A stretch of 64,000 nucleotides of DNA from Haliscomenobacter hydrossis DSM 1100. GTDB lineage: Bacteria > Bacteroidota > Bacteroidia > Chitinophagales > Saprospiraceae. The stretch's first letter is position 1. Each line of letters begins with the position of its first letter. The DNA is taken from contig NC_015510.1 in assembly GCF_000212735.1 (NCBI RefSeq), forward strand, positions 7,751,001-7,815,000, read 5' to 3'. The notes below the pieces were generated by a model. It was not told the DNA's origin. It did no database searches and was given only the letters and a program-made list of their open reading frames with translations. Positions 1 to 9,469 of the stretch are shown here, one piece after another. A program made the translations under genes and the position numbers.

Positions 1-2559
1 ACGGCTACTCCGGGTTATTCAGCTTACCTCTGGACCAATTCTTCCAACGATACGACCCGATCCATCACCGTATTTTCAGCAGGATCCTATGCGGTACAGG
101 TATTCGGTACAAATGGCTGTCCCGGCAGTGCACAGGTAGAAGTTGTACAAAGCAGGTTGCCGTTCCCCATTATTGATGGTGATCGATTTTTATGTGAAAA
201 AGATACCCTCATCTTAGAGGTTGAATCCGGTTTCACGACCTACAACTGGTCAAACGGAGAAACGGACAACAGCATCAACATTACCCAGCCTGGATTGTAT
301 GGCGTAACGGTAGTTGACCACCTCAATTGTGTGGGTAATGCCTTGATTACTGTATTTTTAAAACTTGCTCCGGAAGTCGAAATCATTGCTCCACGTCAGA
401 TTTGCCCTGGAGATACGCTTACCTTACAAACTGCAACTACATTTCCAGTGTACCAATGGTCGAATGGCGACAGCTCGGCCATGTCCAGTGTAACCAACCC
501 GGGAATTTATAGTGTCAGGGTTCAGGCTACAAATGGTTGTTTCAACCAAGATACTTTTTTATTGAAGCAAGCTCCAGTGCCCCAATTTAGTTTTACGGGT
601 GACCCGTTTTTCTGTGCCGGAAGTGAAACTTCCATTTCGGTCACTACTGGTTTTGAGGAATACACCTGGCTGGATGGTTTTCAGGGCAATACCCGAATTA
701 TTGGATCACCAGGAACCTATTTTTTGCGGGTGGGCAATACAGTTGGTTGTCGCAAGCTGGATTCGATTCAGGTTGAAAGGATTGCCCTGCCCATTGCTGA
801 TGCTGGTCCGGATACCGTATTGAATTGTATTTGGAGAACAGTCAATCTGGGTTCCGATAGTTCTAGCATCGGTCAATACATCTGGAACGGACCTGACATC
901 AACAACACCAACCGAAACACCCGTTTTCCAGGAGTTTCGAGGCCTGGACTTTATACTTTTATGGTCAATGACACCATCCACGGCTGTCAGGGGCTGATCG
1001 ACTCGGTTGAACTACGCGACGTAGCCTATCGCCCCGATGTAGCGGTAAGTGGACAAGGTCAGATTACTTGTCAGGTGGACACCATGCTGTTGTTGGGAAA
1101 TTCAACCCTGCTTGGCAATCGTTATCAGTACCAATGGCTCGATGCCACGGGGCAAGATATCCCCGATGCCCAAAGTCTCCAATTGCTCATCAATCGGGGT
1201 GGGAAATATACCTTGCAACTGATTGATACCCGTACCGGATGTATTGGTGAAGCGGCGTATACTGCGGTTCCAGATACCACTCCACCCGTTGCAGATATTT
1301 ATGGAGTCGAGCCTTTGACTTGTGTACGGGATACCGTTACCCTTAGTGTGACCCAAGCCAGGCCCGGCGAAACCTGGACCTACCAATGGCTCCGCTCAAA
1401 TGCCGGGAATACTGAAAATCTTGTTGCTGGCCCTCGATTGTCTTTGGGGCAGGTGGGTTTGTACCGCTTGAGTGTGCGGAATGTGGACAATGGATGTATT
1501 GCCCAGGATTCGGTACAGATTGTCAAAGACACCCTGGCGCCATTGGCGAACGCCGGACCCGATCAGGAACTTGATTGCAACAACCCTAGCGTTCAAATTG
1601 GTCAAAATGGACAAGCCAATGCTGCCTTTAGATGGTACCAGATCGAAAACGCCTTCTTTAATCGTAGGGAAGCGCAACCAATTGTAGATGAAGAAGGTAC
1701 TTACATTTTAGAAGTAGAGAACTTACAAAATGGTTGCCGCAAAACCGATACTGTCCTCGTGTTGTTGTTTGCCAATTCTCCAGATAGCCTCGATATTAGG
1801 GTGAAACACGTCACTTGTGCCGGGCAAAAAAATGGATCACTTCAGGTCATTGAAGTGAGGGGCGGAGAGGGTCCATTCCTCTATCGCCTGGGTAAACAAG
1901 GGGCTTTTGGTACCAATACAGATTTTAGCGCTTTGCAAGAGGGGGTGTACAACGTAGGAGTACAGGATGTGCGGGGTTGTGAATGGAACGAGGTAGTGAC
2001 CATTAATCCTGGGGTCTCTGCTGATTTGCAGGTAACCCAACCGCAACAAATTCGTCGGGGTGAAACAGTTCGACTGCAAGCCGTGACCAATTTGGTGCTG
2101 GAGTCGGTTGGTTCATTCCGCTGGACGCTTCCAGAGACATTGGACTGCGATACTTGCCGCGATTTTAAAATTCAATTGTTCAAAACCACGGAGTTCACGG
2201 CCACCATTGCCGATACCAACGGTTGTGCTGCCGAAGCCAAAACACTTGTGACAGTTGATCCCAACCCGGGTTTTTATGTTCCCAATGCCTTTTCGCCCAA
2301 TGGAGACAACATCAATGACTTCTTTGACATTGAAGTAGCCGATGATATCGAAAGTGTATCCATTTTTCAGGTGTACGACCGTTGGGGCGGATTGATGTAC
2401 AGCAAGAAAAATTTTGATCCTCGAGAAAAAATGCACGGCTGGGATGGAAAATTCAGGGGCAAAGCCAAAGAGTCTGCGGTATTTGCCTGGTACGTTGAAG
2501 TGATTGGTGTGGACGGAGAACGATTTTTCCGGAAGGGAGATGTGACTCTGGTTCGTTGA
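1..2559 (+). CDS. Large secreted adhesin-like protein with T9SS type-B C-terminal domain (5' end outside window)
   Basis: The reading frame is open from the first base, so the N-terminus lies outside the window; about 852 residues are visible. The visible part is a chain of roughly 80-100-residue Ig/PKD-like modules, many with Cys pairs and recurring 'W.NG' and 'GLY.V.V' strand patterns. The last ~95 residues match the gliding-motility-associated C-terminal (type-B T9SS sorting) domain: PNAFSPNGDNINDFF, then VYDRWGG, then GWDGKFRG and a terminal strand. From family knowledge such proteins cross the outer membrane by the type IX system and are surface-attached or released. It is followed by a strong hairpin. 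The ligand is unknown; an adhesin or matrix role is inference. Confidence 0.9.
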   Translation, partial: TATPGYSAYLWTNSSNDTTRSITVFSAGSYAVQVFGTNGCPGSAQVEVVQSRLPFPIIDGDRFLCEKDTLILEVESGFTTYNWSNGETDNSINITQPGLYGVTVVDHLNCVGNALITVFLKLAPEVEIIAPRQICPGDTLTLQTATTFPVYQWSNGDSSAMSSVTNPGIYSVRVQATNGCFNQDTFLLKQAPVPQFSFTGDPFFCAGSETSISVTTGFEEYTWLDGFQGNTRIIGSPGTYFLRVGNTVGCRKLDSIQVERIALPIADAGPDTVLNCIWRTVNLGSDSSSIGQYIWNGPDINNTNRNTRFPGVSRPGLYTFMVNDTIHGCQGLIDSVELRDVAYRPDVAVSGQGQITCQVDTMLLLGNSTLLGNRYQYQWLDATGQDIPDAQSLQLLINRGGKYTLQLIDTRTGCIGEAAYTAVPDTTPPVADIYGVEPLTCVRDTVTLSVTQARPGETWTYQWLRSNAGNTENLVAGPRLSLGQVGLYRLSVRNVDNGCIAQDSVQIVKDTLAPLANAGPDQELDCNNPSVQIGQNGQANAAFRWYQIENAFFNRREAQPIVDEEGTYILEVENLQNGCRKTDTVLVLLFANSPDSLDIRVKHVTCAGQKNGSLQVIEVRGGEGPFLYRLGKQGAFGTNTDFSALQEGVYNVGVQDVRGCEWNEVVTINPGVSADLQVTQPQQIRRGETVRLQAVTNLVLESVGSFRWTLPETLDCDTCRDFKIQLFKTTEFTATIADTNGCAAEAKTLVTVDPNPGFYVPNAFSPNGDNINDFFDIEVADDIESVSIFQVYDRWGGLMYSKKNFDPREKMHGWDGKFRGKAKESAVFAWYVEVIGVDGERFFRKGDVTLVR

Positions 2560-2570
2560 CCGCATAAAAA

Positions 2571-2605
2571 ACCCTCTGCCAATATCCTGGATATTGGCAG
2601 AGGGT
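2571..2605. terminator. Perfect palindrome, likely terminator of the T9SS-cargo gene
   Basis: A 17-bp perfect inverted repeat with a one-base centre (ACCCTCTGCCAATATCC and its complement) starts 11 bases after the stop codon. It probably folds as a long stem with a tiny loop and could work in both directions. Confidence 0.75.
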
Positions 2606-2619
2606 TAATCAAAATGAAA

Positions 2620-2650
2620 AACCCCCGATAGAAAAAATCTACCGGGGGTT
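2620..2650 (-). terminator. Second hairpin, likely terminator of the cold-shock gene
   Basis: The arms AACCCCCGATAGA and TCTACCGGGGGTT pair with one mismatch around an A-rich loop. It lies 33 bases beyond the stop of the reverse-strand cold-shock gene, back to back with the previous hairpin in this convergent gap. Confidence 0.65.
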
Positions 2651-2683
2651 AAGGACTCTTATCACTCAAAGATTAAATTGCAA

Positions 2684-2875
2684 TTAAGCAAGTTTAACCT
2701 CTACTGCGTTCATTCCTTTTCTGCCATTTTCGACGTTGAAAGTGACTGAGTCACCCTCGCGGATTTTGTCAACCAAACCCGTAACGTGTACGAAAAATTC
2801 CTCGTTTGAGGAGTTGTCTACGATGAACCCAAATCCTTTGGATTCGTTGAAAAATTTAACGGTACCAGTATGCAT
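2684..2875 (-). CDS. Cold-shock domain protein (CspA family)
   Basis: A 63-residue protein starting MHTGTVKFF, made of a single cold-shock OB fold. RNP1 (KGFGFI) and RNP2 (FFVHV) are both present, followed by the EGDSVTFNVE strand and the usual NAVEV ending. The family binds single-stranded RNA/DNA and acts as an RNA chaperone in the cytoplasm. An in-frame extension of 17 residues upstream has no family similarity, so the internal ATG at 2875 is chosen. The length matches the family. Confidence 0.93.
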   Translation of the reverse strand: MHTGTVKFFNESKGFGFIVDNSSNEEFFVHVTGLVDKIREGDSVTFNVENGRKGMNAVEVKLA

Positions 2876-2963
2876 TTCAAAAAGTAAATGGTGATATGGC
2901 GATTTGCCGATACAAAGATACTCCATTTTTTAAACAATGCTCATTTTTTTTTAAATCCATCAA

Positions 2964-4211
2964 TTATTCGCGGGCTTCCAGTACTCTTTTTACCAAACCA
3001 TCCATTCCTTCGCTCTTCAGCCAGCGGGCTACAATCACCAAATCCTGGTCGGGTAGCACAAAAATCACGTTGTTTCCATTGCCCAAATGCCAGAATACAT
3101 TTTTGGGTGCATTGGGCAATGTTTTTTGTTCGGTGTTGAGAAAATAGTTCATAAAACCATAGCCCACTTGTACAGGAGTGGGGGTAGTCGCCATCTTGAA
3201 CCATTCCTCCGAAAGCAATTGTTGGTTTTTCCATTTTCCTTTGTGCAGACTCAGGTAACCAAATCGCCCCATGTCATAAGCATTGATGAACAGGCCACCG
3301 CCCCAATGCCCGCCACCGCTGACCGACTGTACCACCTGGCCGTCCATGAGCACCCAGGAACTTTCGTAGCCAAACCAGCGCCAGGTGTTGGAGGCACCAA
3401 TAGGATCCATAATGTAATCTTTGAGTACCTGGGGCAAAGGGCGTCGCCAGATGTTGAGTGTGGCCAGGGCAAGGACGTTGACTCGGGTGTCGTTGTATTC
3501 ATAAGCCGTTCCTGGTGTTGCTCTTTCCGTATTTAGCCAGGTTTTAGCATCAGCAGCGGGGCGGTCAGCCCAATCGGGTTTGCCCCAAAGGGTTCCCTGC
3601 CAGGCGCTGGTTTGGCGCAGCAAGTTGTCCCAGGTGATTTTGCGGTTGTGTGGGGTGCTGAACAAGTCCAATAATTGTGGTTGCCCAAAAGATTCTGCCC
3701 GGTCAAACCGTTTGCCTGGTTCCATCACCCAAATTGGTGCCATGTAGGGATAAACAGTATCCTGCACATTGTTGATCATGCCGCGGTCGAAAGCCAGACC
3801 TACCGTACTGGAGAGCATACTTTTAGTCACGCTGTGGGTCATGTCTACCCGTGCTGGTTCACCCCATTCCGCCACGATATAACCTTTGTAGATGATCAGT
3901 CCGGTGGGTGCCCCACGATCTTTAAAAGGGCCTACTGCTTCGCCAAAAGGTTCTTTACCAAAACTTTGGTAATGGGACTGCTCCATGCTGCGGGGATTGG
4001 GCGATTCCTGTTCTATGGCGTATTGGACAGCTTCCGCGATTTTAGCGGCTTTCAAGCCCAGCGATTCTGGACTGCGGTGCTCCCAGTTTTGGGCACTGGG
4101 GAAATAGATTTCCGCTGGTGGTGGTGCCGGATTGCTCTTTTTCTTTTGCGCCAATACCAGTCCTGGAATAAAAAGACAAAGCAGAAGAAAGTAACGGTGT
4201 ATGAATTTCAT
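2964..4211 (-). CDS. Secreted serine hydrolase, class C beta-lactamase/penicillin-binding-like
   Basis: About 415 residues. The chosen start gives a signal peptide (MKFIHRYFLLLCLFIPGLVLA) followed by a Lys/Pro-rich linker. The nucleophile motif SVTK (S-x-x-K) is followed by a helix; YNDTRVN fits the Tyr motif and a GNGNNV stretch lies in the C-terminal third. The fold is that of 6-aminohexanoate-dimer hydrolase/beta-lactamase-like serine hydrolases; the substrate cannot be told. An upstream ATG at 4256 overlaps the purK stop (TGATG), so translation could be coupled with a 15-residue longer N-terminus, but the signal peptide fits the inner start. Probably cotranscribed downstream of purK. Confidence 0.85.
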   Translation of the reverse strand: MKFIHRYFLLLCLFIPGLVLAQKKKSNPAPPPAEIYFPSAQNWEHRSPESLGLKAAKIAEAVQYAIEQESPNPRSMEQSHYQSFGKEPFGEAVGPFKDRGAPTGLIIYKGYIVAEWGEPARVDMTHSVTKSMLSSTVGLAFDRGMINNVQDTVYPYMAPIWVMEPGKRFDRAESFGQPQLLDLFSTPHNRKITWDNLLRQTSAWQGTLWGKPDWADRPAADAKTWLNTERATPGTAYEYNDTRVNVLALATLNIWRRPLPQVLKDYIMDPIGASNTWRWFGYESSWVLMDGQVVQSVSGGGHWGGGLFINAYDMGRFGYLSLHKGKWKNQQLLSEEWFKMATTPTPVQVGYGFMNYFLNTEQKTLPNAPKNVFWHLGNGNNVIFVLPDQDLVIVARWLKSEGMDGLVKRVLEARE

Positions 4212-4255
4212 CGTGTGCGAATGACAAAGTTGACAAAATAGCCTGCTAGTATTCA

Positions 4256-5413
4256 TCAAGCCTGAATGCTCAGTTTTTGTTGCACCAGCTTGGCAATCCG
4301 GACTGCCTCGTCGATGTTTTCAGCCAAAACCGTGGCATGACCCATTTTCCGGAAGGGTTTGGTGGTGCTTTTGCCATAAAAATGCAGTTTTACTCCCGGT
4401 AGCGCCAGGCAGTCTTCCAGTCCAAAGTAACGGGTGGGGCCGCTAAAACCCTCGGCTCCCAGCAAATTGACCATCACCGAAGGGCATTTCATGGCGGTGC
4501 TGCCCAGGGGTAAATTGAGGATACCCCGCAGGTGTTGTTCAAACTGTGAGGTGTAACAACTATCGATGGTATGGTGGCCGCTGTTGTGTGGGCGCGGGGC
4601 CACTTCGTTGATGAGGATTTGTTGATCAGGAGTCAGGAACAATTCCACCGCCAACAAACCACAAATGCCGAAGGTTTCGATGCAACGTTTAGAGAGTTCA
4701 ATGGCGGCTTTTTCAATAGCCGCATCAATACGCGCCGGACAAATCAGGAATTCAACCAAATTGGCTTCGGGGTTAAAATCCATTTCCACTACCGGAAACG
4801 CAGCAATCTCGCCATCGGCATTGCGTGCAACGATCACCGCCAGTTCCTTTTGGATGTCCACTCGTGCCTCCAATAAACAAGAACCAGGCAAAAGTTTATG
4901 TTGCAGATCGGATTCATTGCGGATGATGGCCACGCCTTTTCCGTCGTAACCAGCCGTGCGCGATTTTTGTACAAAAGGGTATTGCCATTTGCCAGTTTGA
5001 ACGGCATGGCGTACGGCATTTTCGTCTTCAAACAACTCAAAAGGAGCGCTGGGCAAGCCATGTTCCTGGTAAAAGAGTTTTTGTAAGCCTTTGTCCTTGA
5101 TCAGGTCCAATGCTTCAGGATGGGGGTGCACCGTTACTCCTTTGGCTTGTAAAGTCTCCAAAGCGCGGGTATTGACGTGCTCTATTTCAATGCTCAACAC
5201 ATCTTTGTCTGCGCCAAAAGCCAGTACATCTTCGTAGTTGTTAAAATTGCCTTCTACAAATTCCTCGGCTACGCCTCCTGCCGGAAAATTGCGGGAATCG
5301 TCCAAGAAATATAGTGGAAGGTGCCAATTGGCAGCGGCGAGGCCAAGCATTTTGCCCAATTGTCCGCCACCAAGGATGCCGACTTTGAAGTCAGAAGAGA
5401 GTATTTCTTTCAT
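4256..5413 (-). CDS. purK: N5-carboxyaminoimidazole ribonucleotide synthase
   Basis: A 385-residue ATP-grasp enzyme of purine synthesis that makes N5-CAIR from AIR, bicarbonate and ATP. The N-terminal GILGGGQLGKML loop, the central ATP-grasp segment (QKSRTAGYDGKGV) and the metal-binding NEVAPRPHNSGHHTID stretch are all present. The length is normal for PurK. The start ATG at 5413 directly precedes the GILGGG strand. purE is not in the window. The downstream gene is the serine hydrolase, which begins at or near this stop. Confidence 0.96.
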   Translation of the reverse strand: MKEILSSDFKVGILGGGQLGKMLGLAAANWHLPLYFLDDSRNFPAGGVAEEFVEGNFNNYEDVLAFGADKDVLSIEIEHVNTRALETLQAKGVTVHPHPEALDLIKDKGLQKLFYQEHGLPSAPFELFEDENAVRHAVQTGKWQYPFVQKSRTAGYDGKGVAIIRNESDLQHKLLPGSCLLEARVDIQKELAVIVARNADGEIAAFPVVEMDFNPEANLVEFLICPARIDAAIEKAAIELSKRCIETFGICGLLAVELFLTPDQQILINEVAPRPHNSGHHTIDSCYTSQFEQHLRGILNLPLGSTAMKCPSVMVNLLGAEGFSGPTRYFGLEDCLALPGVKLHFYGKSTTKPFRKMGHATVLAENIDEAVRIAKLVQQKLSIQA

Positions 5414-5420
5414 CGTCTTG

Positions 5421-5515
5421 GTTGAGGAGGTTGAGGAGGTTGAGGAAGTTGAGGCTACCGCAGCATCATTGTCAAAGTCGCTGGCGGTAGCCTCAACCTC
5501 CTCAACCTGCTCAAC
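5421..5515. repeat. Intergenic inverted repeat, family A copy 1
   Basis: Tandem GTTGAGGAG words on the left arm are mirrored by CTCAACCTCC words on the right, around a core bounded by GGCTACCG and CGGTAGCC. It fills the divergent purK/dihydroorotase gap. Related copies lie at 9324-9455 and 19713-19902. Confidence 0.85.
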
Positions 5516-5611
5516 ATTCCATTAATTTTAGGCGAAATACCCCATTTTTCTTGAAATTATCCCCAAGAATTGCGCAAAATCGGTTTATTTCGCCCAAACA
5601 ATTTAGCACGC

Positions 5612-6949
5612 ATGGCCAAAATACTCTTCAAGAATGCCCAAATCGTTAACCGGGGACGCATCATTGCTGGCGATTTGCTGGTGGAAAATGGCAGAATCGC
5701 CAAAGTTGGTGGGATCATCGAGGCCAGTGGTGCCCATGAAATTGTTGCTGATGGCAAACACCTCATGCCCGGCATCATCGATGATCAGGTGCATTTTCGG
5801 GAACCGGGGCTGACCCACAAAGGTGATCTGTACACCGAACCCCGCGCTGCGGTGGCTGGTGGGGTGACGTCGTTTATGGAAATGCCCAACGTGAAGCCCC
5901 CCACCTTGACCCAGGAGCTTTTGGCCGAAAAATACCAGATCGCTGCAAGCAAGTCACTGGCCAATTATTCCTTTTTTATGGGTGCTTCCAACGATAACCT
6001 GGAAGAAGTGCTCAAGACCAATCCCCATGACGTTTGTGGCATCAAAATTTTCATGGGGTCGAGCACAGGCAACATGTTGGTCGATGATGAAAAAACGCTG
6101 GAAGCCCTGTTTGCACAAGTGCCCATGCTGATCGCCACCCATTGTGAAGACGAAGAAATGGTACGCCACAATGAGGCCCTGATGCGGGAAAAATACGGCG
6201 AAAACGTGCCCATCAATCTGCACCCCATCATCCGCGATGAGGAAGCTTGTTACAAATCTTCCAGTATGGCTGTTGCCTTGGCCAAAAAGCACAATACCCG
6301 TTTGCACATTCTGCATATTTCTACTGCTGAGGAGTTGGCGCTTTTTCGCAACGATATTCCCTTGTCTGCAAAACAAATTACGGCGGAAGTGTGTGTCCAC
6401 CACCTGTACTTCAGCGCTGAAGATTACATCTGGGCAGGCACCAAAATTAAATGTAATCCGGCGGTAAAAGCCAAACGCCATCGGGAAGCCTTATTGACCG
6501 CTTTACTGGATGACCGACTCGACATCATCGCCACCGATCATGCGCCACATACCTGGAAGGAGAAACAAAATACTTATTTTCAGGCACCATCGGGTGTGCC
6601 GCTGGTACAGCACTCCTTGAACGTAATGCTGGAATTTTACCAAAATGGCTTGATCAGTTTGGAAAAAATAGTGGAAAAAATGTGCCATGCCCCTGCGGAA
6701 TGTTTCCGTGTCGAAGGCCGCGGTTATTTGGATGAAGGTGCTTGGGCAGATGTCATCCTGGTAGATCTGGAAAAAGAATGGACCGTCAATTTGGCAAATA
6801 CCTATTACAAATGCGCCTGGACACCCTTTCAGGGGCACACTTTTCAAGGGAGGGTGGAGGCTACAGTGGTGAGTGGACATTTGGCTTATCAAAACGGCCA
6901 GTTTTTTGAAGACAAAAAAGGGGAGCGATTGATGTTTAATGTGGGATAA
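5612..6949 (+). CDS. pyrC: Dihydroorotase (class I)
   Basis: A 445-residue amidohydrolase that interconverts carbamoyl aspartate and dihydroorotate in pyrimidine synthesis. The metal-binding DDQVHFREPG (H-x-[R]) motif, the THCEDEE and HISTAEE histidine loops and the late ATDHAPH motif are all in order. An ATG at 5612 begins right at the first strand (MAKILFKNAQIV); a 14-residue upstream extension is not family-like. The length and motif set fit dihydroorotase better than allantoinase or hydantoinase, though these are close relatives. Confidence 0.9.
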   Translation: MAKILFKNAQIVNRGRIIAGDLLVENGRIAKVGGIIEASGAHEIVADGKHLMPGIIDDQVHFREPGLTHKGDLYTEPRAAVAGGVTSFMEMPNVKPPTLTQELLAEKYQIAASKSLANYSFFMGASNDNLEEVLKTNPHDVCGIKIFMGSSTGNMLVDDEKTLEALFAQVPMLIATHCEDEEMVRHNEALMREKYGENVPINLHPIIRDEEACYKSSSMAVALAKKHNTRLHILHISTAEELALFRNDIPLSAKQITAEVCVHHLYFSAEDYIWAGTKIKCNPAVKAKRHREALLTALLDDRLDIIATDHAPHTWKEKQNTYFQAPSGVPLVQHSLNVMLEFYQNGLISLEKIVEKMCHAPAECFRVEGRGYLDEGAWADVILVDLEKEWTVNLANTYYKCAWTPFQGHTFQGRVEATVVSGHLAYQNGQFFEDKKGERLMFNVG

Positions 6950-6970
6950 AATCCCATCAGCACATCATCT

Positions 6971-7459
6971 TTATTTTTTCAAAAACCATTTTTTGAGCGT
7001 AAAATCCATCAGGAAGTAGCTCAAAATACCTAGGGACATCAAAAACGCGGTGAAAACCAGCGGGTTGGAAAAAACACCTAAATCGAGGGTATATTTTCCC
7101 AAGATGTTGAACTTGCCCTGGAGGGATTGATTGCTGGCAAAAAATAAACCCAGAGACAAAATGGCTACCGTGCCCACCACACCACCAAACAAGCGCACCA
7201 GGAACTTGGGCAATAAATCCGCCTGGGTGTGAATGGGGCGGTACAAAGCCGGCAGCTGCTCGGTGATCCTGGCCGTAAAACGCATGGAAGGTTCTTCTGG
7301 CTCCAGTTGTTGCAGCGTTTCCTGGAGGTTTTGGGCCAGACTCATTTCTTCTGCAAATGACGGATCTTCGAGCAAGAGTTGTTGTACCCTTGCTTTTTCC
7401 CCGGGAGTACATTCCCCATCGAGGTATTTCCAAATCAAGATTGAAGTGTCCTTTTCCAT
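6971..7459 (-). CDS. Putative membrane anti-sigma factor
   Basis: A 162-residue protein whose gene starts two bases after the stop of an ECF sigma gene. The N-terminal ~60 residues contain WKYLDGECTPGEKARV, the usual short helical pattern of anti-sigma N-termini (L.GE.t..E...v...L). Two hydrophobic segments follow, around residues 90-108 and 130-150. There is no zinc-binding HxxxCxxC. The role as sequestering partner of the sigma factor is inferred from gene order and topology; the sequence itself is weakly conserved. Confidence 0.7.
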   Translation of the reverse strand: MEKDTSILIWKYLDGECTPGEKARVQQLLLEDPSFAEEMSLAQNLQETLQQLEPEEPSMRFTARITEQLPALYRPIHTQADLLPKFLVRLFGGVVGTVAILSLGLFFASNQSLQGKFNILGKYTLDLGVFSNPLVFTAFLMSLGILSYFLMDFTLKKWFLKK

Positions 7460-7461
7460 AC

Positions 7462-8022
7462 TTATTGATGATCGAGCGCACTTGCCGACAATTCCTGTCG
7501 CAACTGCTCTCTTAAACGATGCAATTTGGTTTTTACATTGGTCAAACTCAATCCCGTTATTTCCGCGATCTCCTGTACCGACTGTTCGTTCAGGTAATAC
7601 AGGGTAATGATGCTGGCGTCACTGGGTTTTAAGCGGTTGATGACGGCCTGTACCTGATGCCGCAAATCATTGTCCTGGGTCAGCTCCACCGGAGATTTGC
7701 TGTGCAAGTCTGGCGTTTGCAAGGCTGCACTACCCGACTCAATGCTTTGCAAAGGTAATTTTTTCTTGCGTGCATTGTCAATAGCCGTACGGTAAGTGAT
7801 GGCATACAACCAGGAACTGAACTTGGATTCCTGCCGGTAACTACCCAACATTTTGTACACCTTCAAAAAAACGTCCTGGGCCACTTCTTCGGCTTCTTCC
7901 CGGGTATTGAGCACACGCATGGCAATGGTGAATACATAGTTCTGGTATTTCTCCACCAAATGGCGGAAAGCACGTTGTTCTCCCCTCAGTACCCGATGAA
8001 CCAGAACCAAGTCTTCTTCCAT
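7462..8022 (-). CDS. ECF-type RNA polymerase sigma factor
   Basis: A 186-residue sigma-70 family protein. Region 2 is complete (ravvEKYQNYVFTIAMRVL type helix, EEVAQDVFLKVYK, then SKFSSWLYAITYRTAID), an acidic linker follows, and region 4 ends with the helix-turn-helix around YLNEQSVQEIAEITGLS and NVKTKLHRLREQL. It directs RNA polymerase to a small stress or envelope regulon that cannot be named. It lies first in a two-gene operon with its putative anti-sigma factor. Confidence 0.93.
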   Translation of the reverse strand: MEEDLVLVHRVLRGEQRAFRHLVEKYQNYVFTIAMRVLNTREEAEEVAQDVFLKVYKMLGSYRQESKFSSWLYAITYRTAIDNARKKKLPLQSIESGSAALQTPDLHSKSPVELTQDNDLRHQVQAVINRLKPSDASIITLYYLNEQSVQEIAEITGLSLTNVKTKLHRLREQLRQELSASALDHQ

Positions 8023-8140
8023 GTAATGCGATTGCGAAACATTAGACGATGCTTACGGTTCGCTAGGTTACAACTTTTTTGGTAAAAAATTCCAATCTGA
8101 ATCGATATATTTGCGCATACAGACCCCAAAAACAGGGCAC

Positions 8141-9328
8141 ATGCAAGCATTTGAATTTATTACCACTAAAGAAGGACTGGATAATTTTCGTCAGGTCAAC
8201 GATGATATTGAATGGATGTGTTTCGATTCGGAATTCGTTGGAGAAAAACGATTTACGACCCGTTTGTGCCTCATCCAGGTAGCTACCCGTCACGGGTTGT
8301 TTTTGATAGACCCCTTCCCTTTAAAAAATTTGGATCCATTTTTGGAAATGATCGAAAACCCGAACATCGTCAAGGTTACCCACGCCGGGGAGAACGATTA
8401 TCGGCTTTTGTACGCCTCATTTGGCACCATACCCAAAAATACTTTCGACACCCAAATTGCCGCGGGCTTTTTGGGGTACCGCTACCCACTTGCCTTTAAA
8501 AAACTGGTGGAGACGGAGTTGAAAATCAACATGAACAAAAGTTTTACAGTAGCGGATTGGGAGGCTCGGCCTTTCAACCAAAATCAGCTCAAGTACGCCA
8601 TTCAGGACATTGAGCCATTGTACGACCTTTGGAAAATGCAGGAAGCAGATTTGTTGCGAAAAAAACGTTTGCACTGGGCTGAAGAGGAATTCAAAGTGTT
8701 GGAGCGGGAAAGTTATTACGCCAAAGAACCCCATTACGAGGCGCTCAACAGCGACTTGATGAAATCACTCAACAAACGTGAACGCCTGTTTTTGTTGCGT
8801 TTGTTTGAATGGCGACGCAATACCGCCGAGGACAAAAACTACTCTAAGGAAATGGTATTGCCCAGCAAATTCATGAGCCAGATCGTGCGCAGTATGCGCT
8901 CAGGCCGGGCGGGATTGCGGGAAAACCGCCGCATTCCAGACAAATTTGCCGGAGACCTCTGGCCCGTCATGAACGAGCTGTACAGCCGCGAAATCAGTGA
9001 AGAGGAGCGGATGTTGTTGCTCATGGTGCCTAGCGAAGAAGATGAAAACGCAAATGAGGAAATCTTGACCGAGTTTCTTTACCTCGTCATTCGGCACCAA
9101 TGCATGCAAAATGGGATTTCACATTCCCTGGCCTTACCGCGCAATTGGTTCAAAAAAATCAAAAATGACCCCTCTTTTGCTGAGGAAGTATTTGGCCAAG
9201 GCTGGCGCAAAGAACTATTTGGCGATACTTTCGTCCGCTGGTTGAGCCAACCAGATAACCTGAGCATCGTAATCAAGCCGGATGTGATTGAGTTGCGGCT
9301 CTCTGGAAATGAAGGAAAGGAAAGTTGA
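8141..9328 (+). CDS. rnd: Ribonuclease D-like 3'-5' exoribonuclease
   Basis: About 395 residues. The DEDD exonuclease domain occupies the first ~190 residues: FDSEF (motif I), THAGENDYRLL (motif II) and AIQDIEPLYDLW (motif III, DEDDy type). It is followed by an HRDC-like helical region (LLRLFEWRRNTAEDKN) and a C-terminal extension. RNase D trims the 3' ends of tRNA precursors and other stable RNAs. The ATG at 8141 is chosen because the fold begins at MQAFEF; the ten residues upstream are not family-like. Confidence 0.9.
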   Translation: MQAFEFITTKEGLDNFRQVNDDIEWMCFDSEFVGEKRFTTRLCLIQVATRHGLFLIDPFPLKNLDPFLEMIENPNIVKVTHAGENDYRLLYASFGTIPKNTFDTQIAAGFLGYRYPLAFKKLVETELKINMNKSFTVADWEARPFNQNQLKYAIQDIEPLYDLWKMQEADLLRKKRLHWAEEEFKVLERESYYAKEPHYEALNSDLMKSLNKRERLFLLRLFEWRRNTAEDKNYSKEMVLPSKFMSQIVRSMRSGRAGLRENRRIPDKFAGDLWPVMNELYSREISEEERMLLLMVPSEEDENANEEILTEFLYLVIRHQCMQNGISHSLALPRNWFKKIKNDPSFAEEVFGQGWRKELFGDTFVRWLSQPDNLSIVIKPDVIELRLSGNEGKES

Positions 9329-9455
9329 GAAGGTTGAGAAGGTTGAGGCTACCGCGAGCGACACACCAAGGCGACAATTCATTTTTGTCTCAAAAAATAT
9401 CCAATGTCCTCTTTTTGTCGCTCGCGGCAGCCTCAACCTCCTCAACTTCTCAACC
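9324..9455. repeat. Intergenic inverted repeat, family A copy 2
   Basis: GTTGAGAAGGTTGAGAAGG words are mirrored by CCTCCTCAACTTCTCAACC, with inner arms GCTACCGCGAGCGACA and TGTCGCTCGCGGCAGC. It overlaps the last bases of the RNase D gene and ends 15 bases before the ABC transporter start. Confidence 0.85.
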
Positions 9456-9469
9456 AATCTTAAAACAAC

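Noticed and set aside
2876-2926. Longer N-terminus for the cold-shock protein
   Set aside because: The 17 extra residues have no counterpart in the family, and the OB fold begins exactly at the inner ATG.
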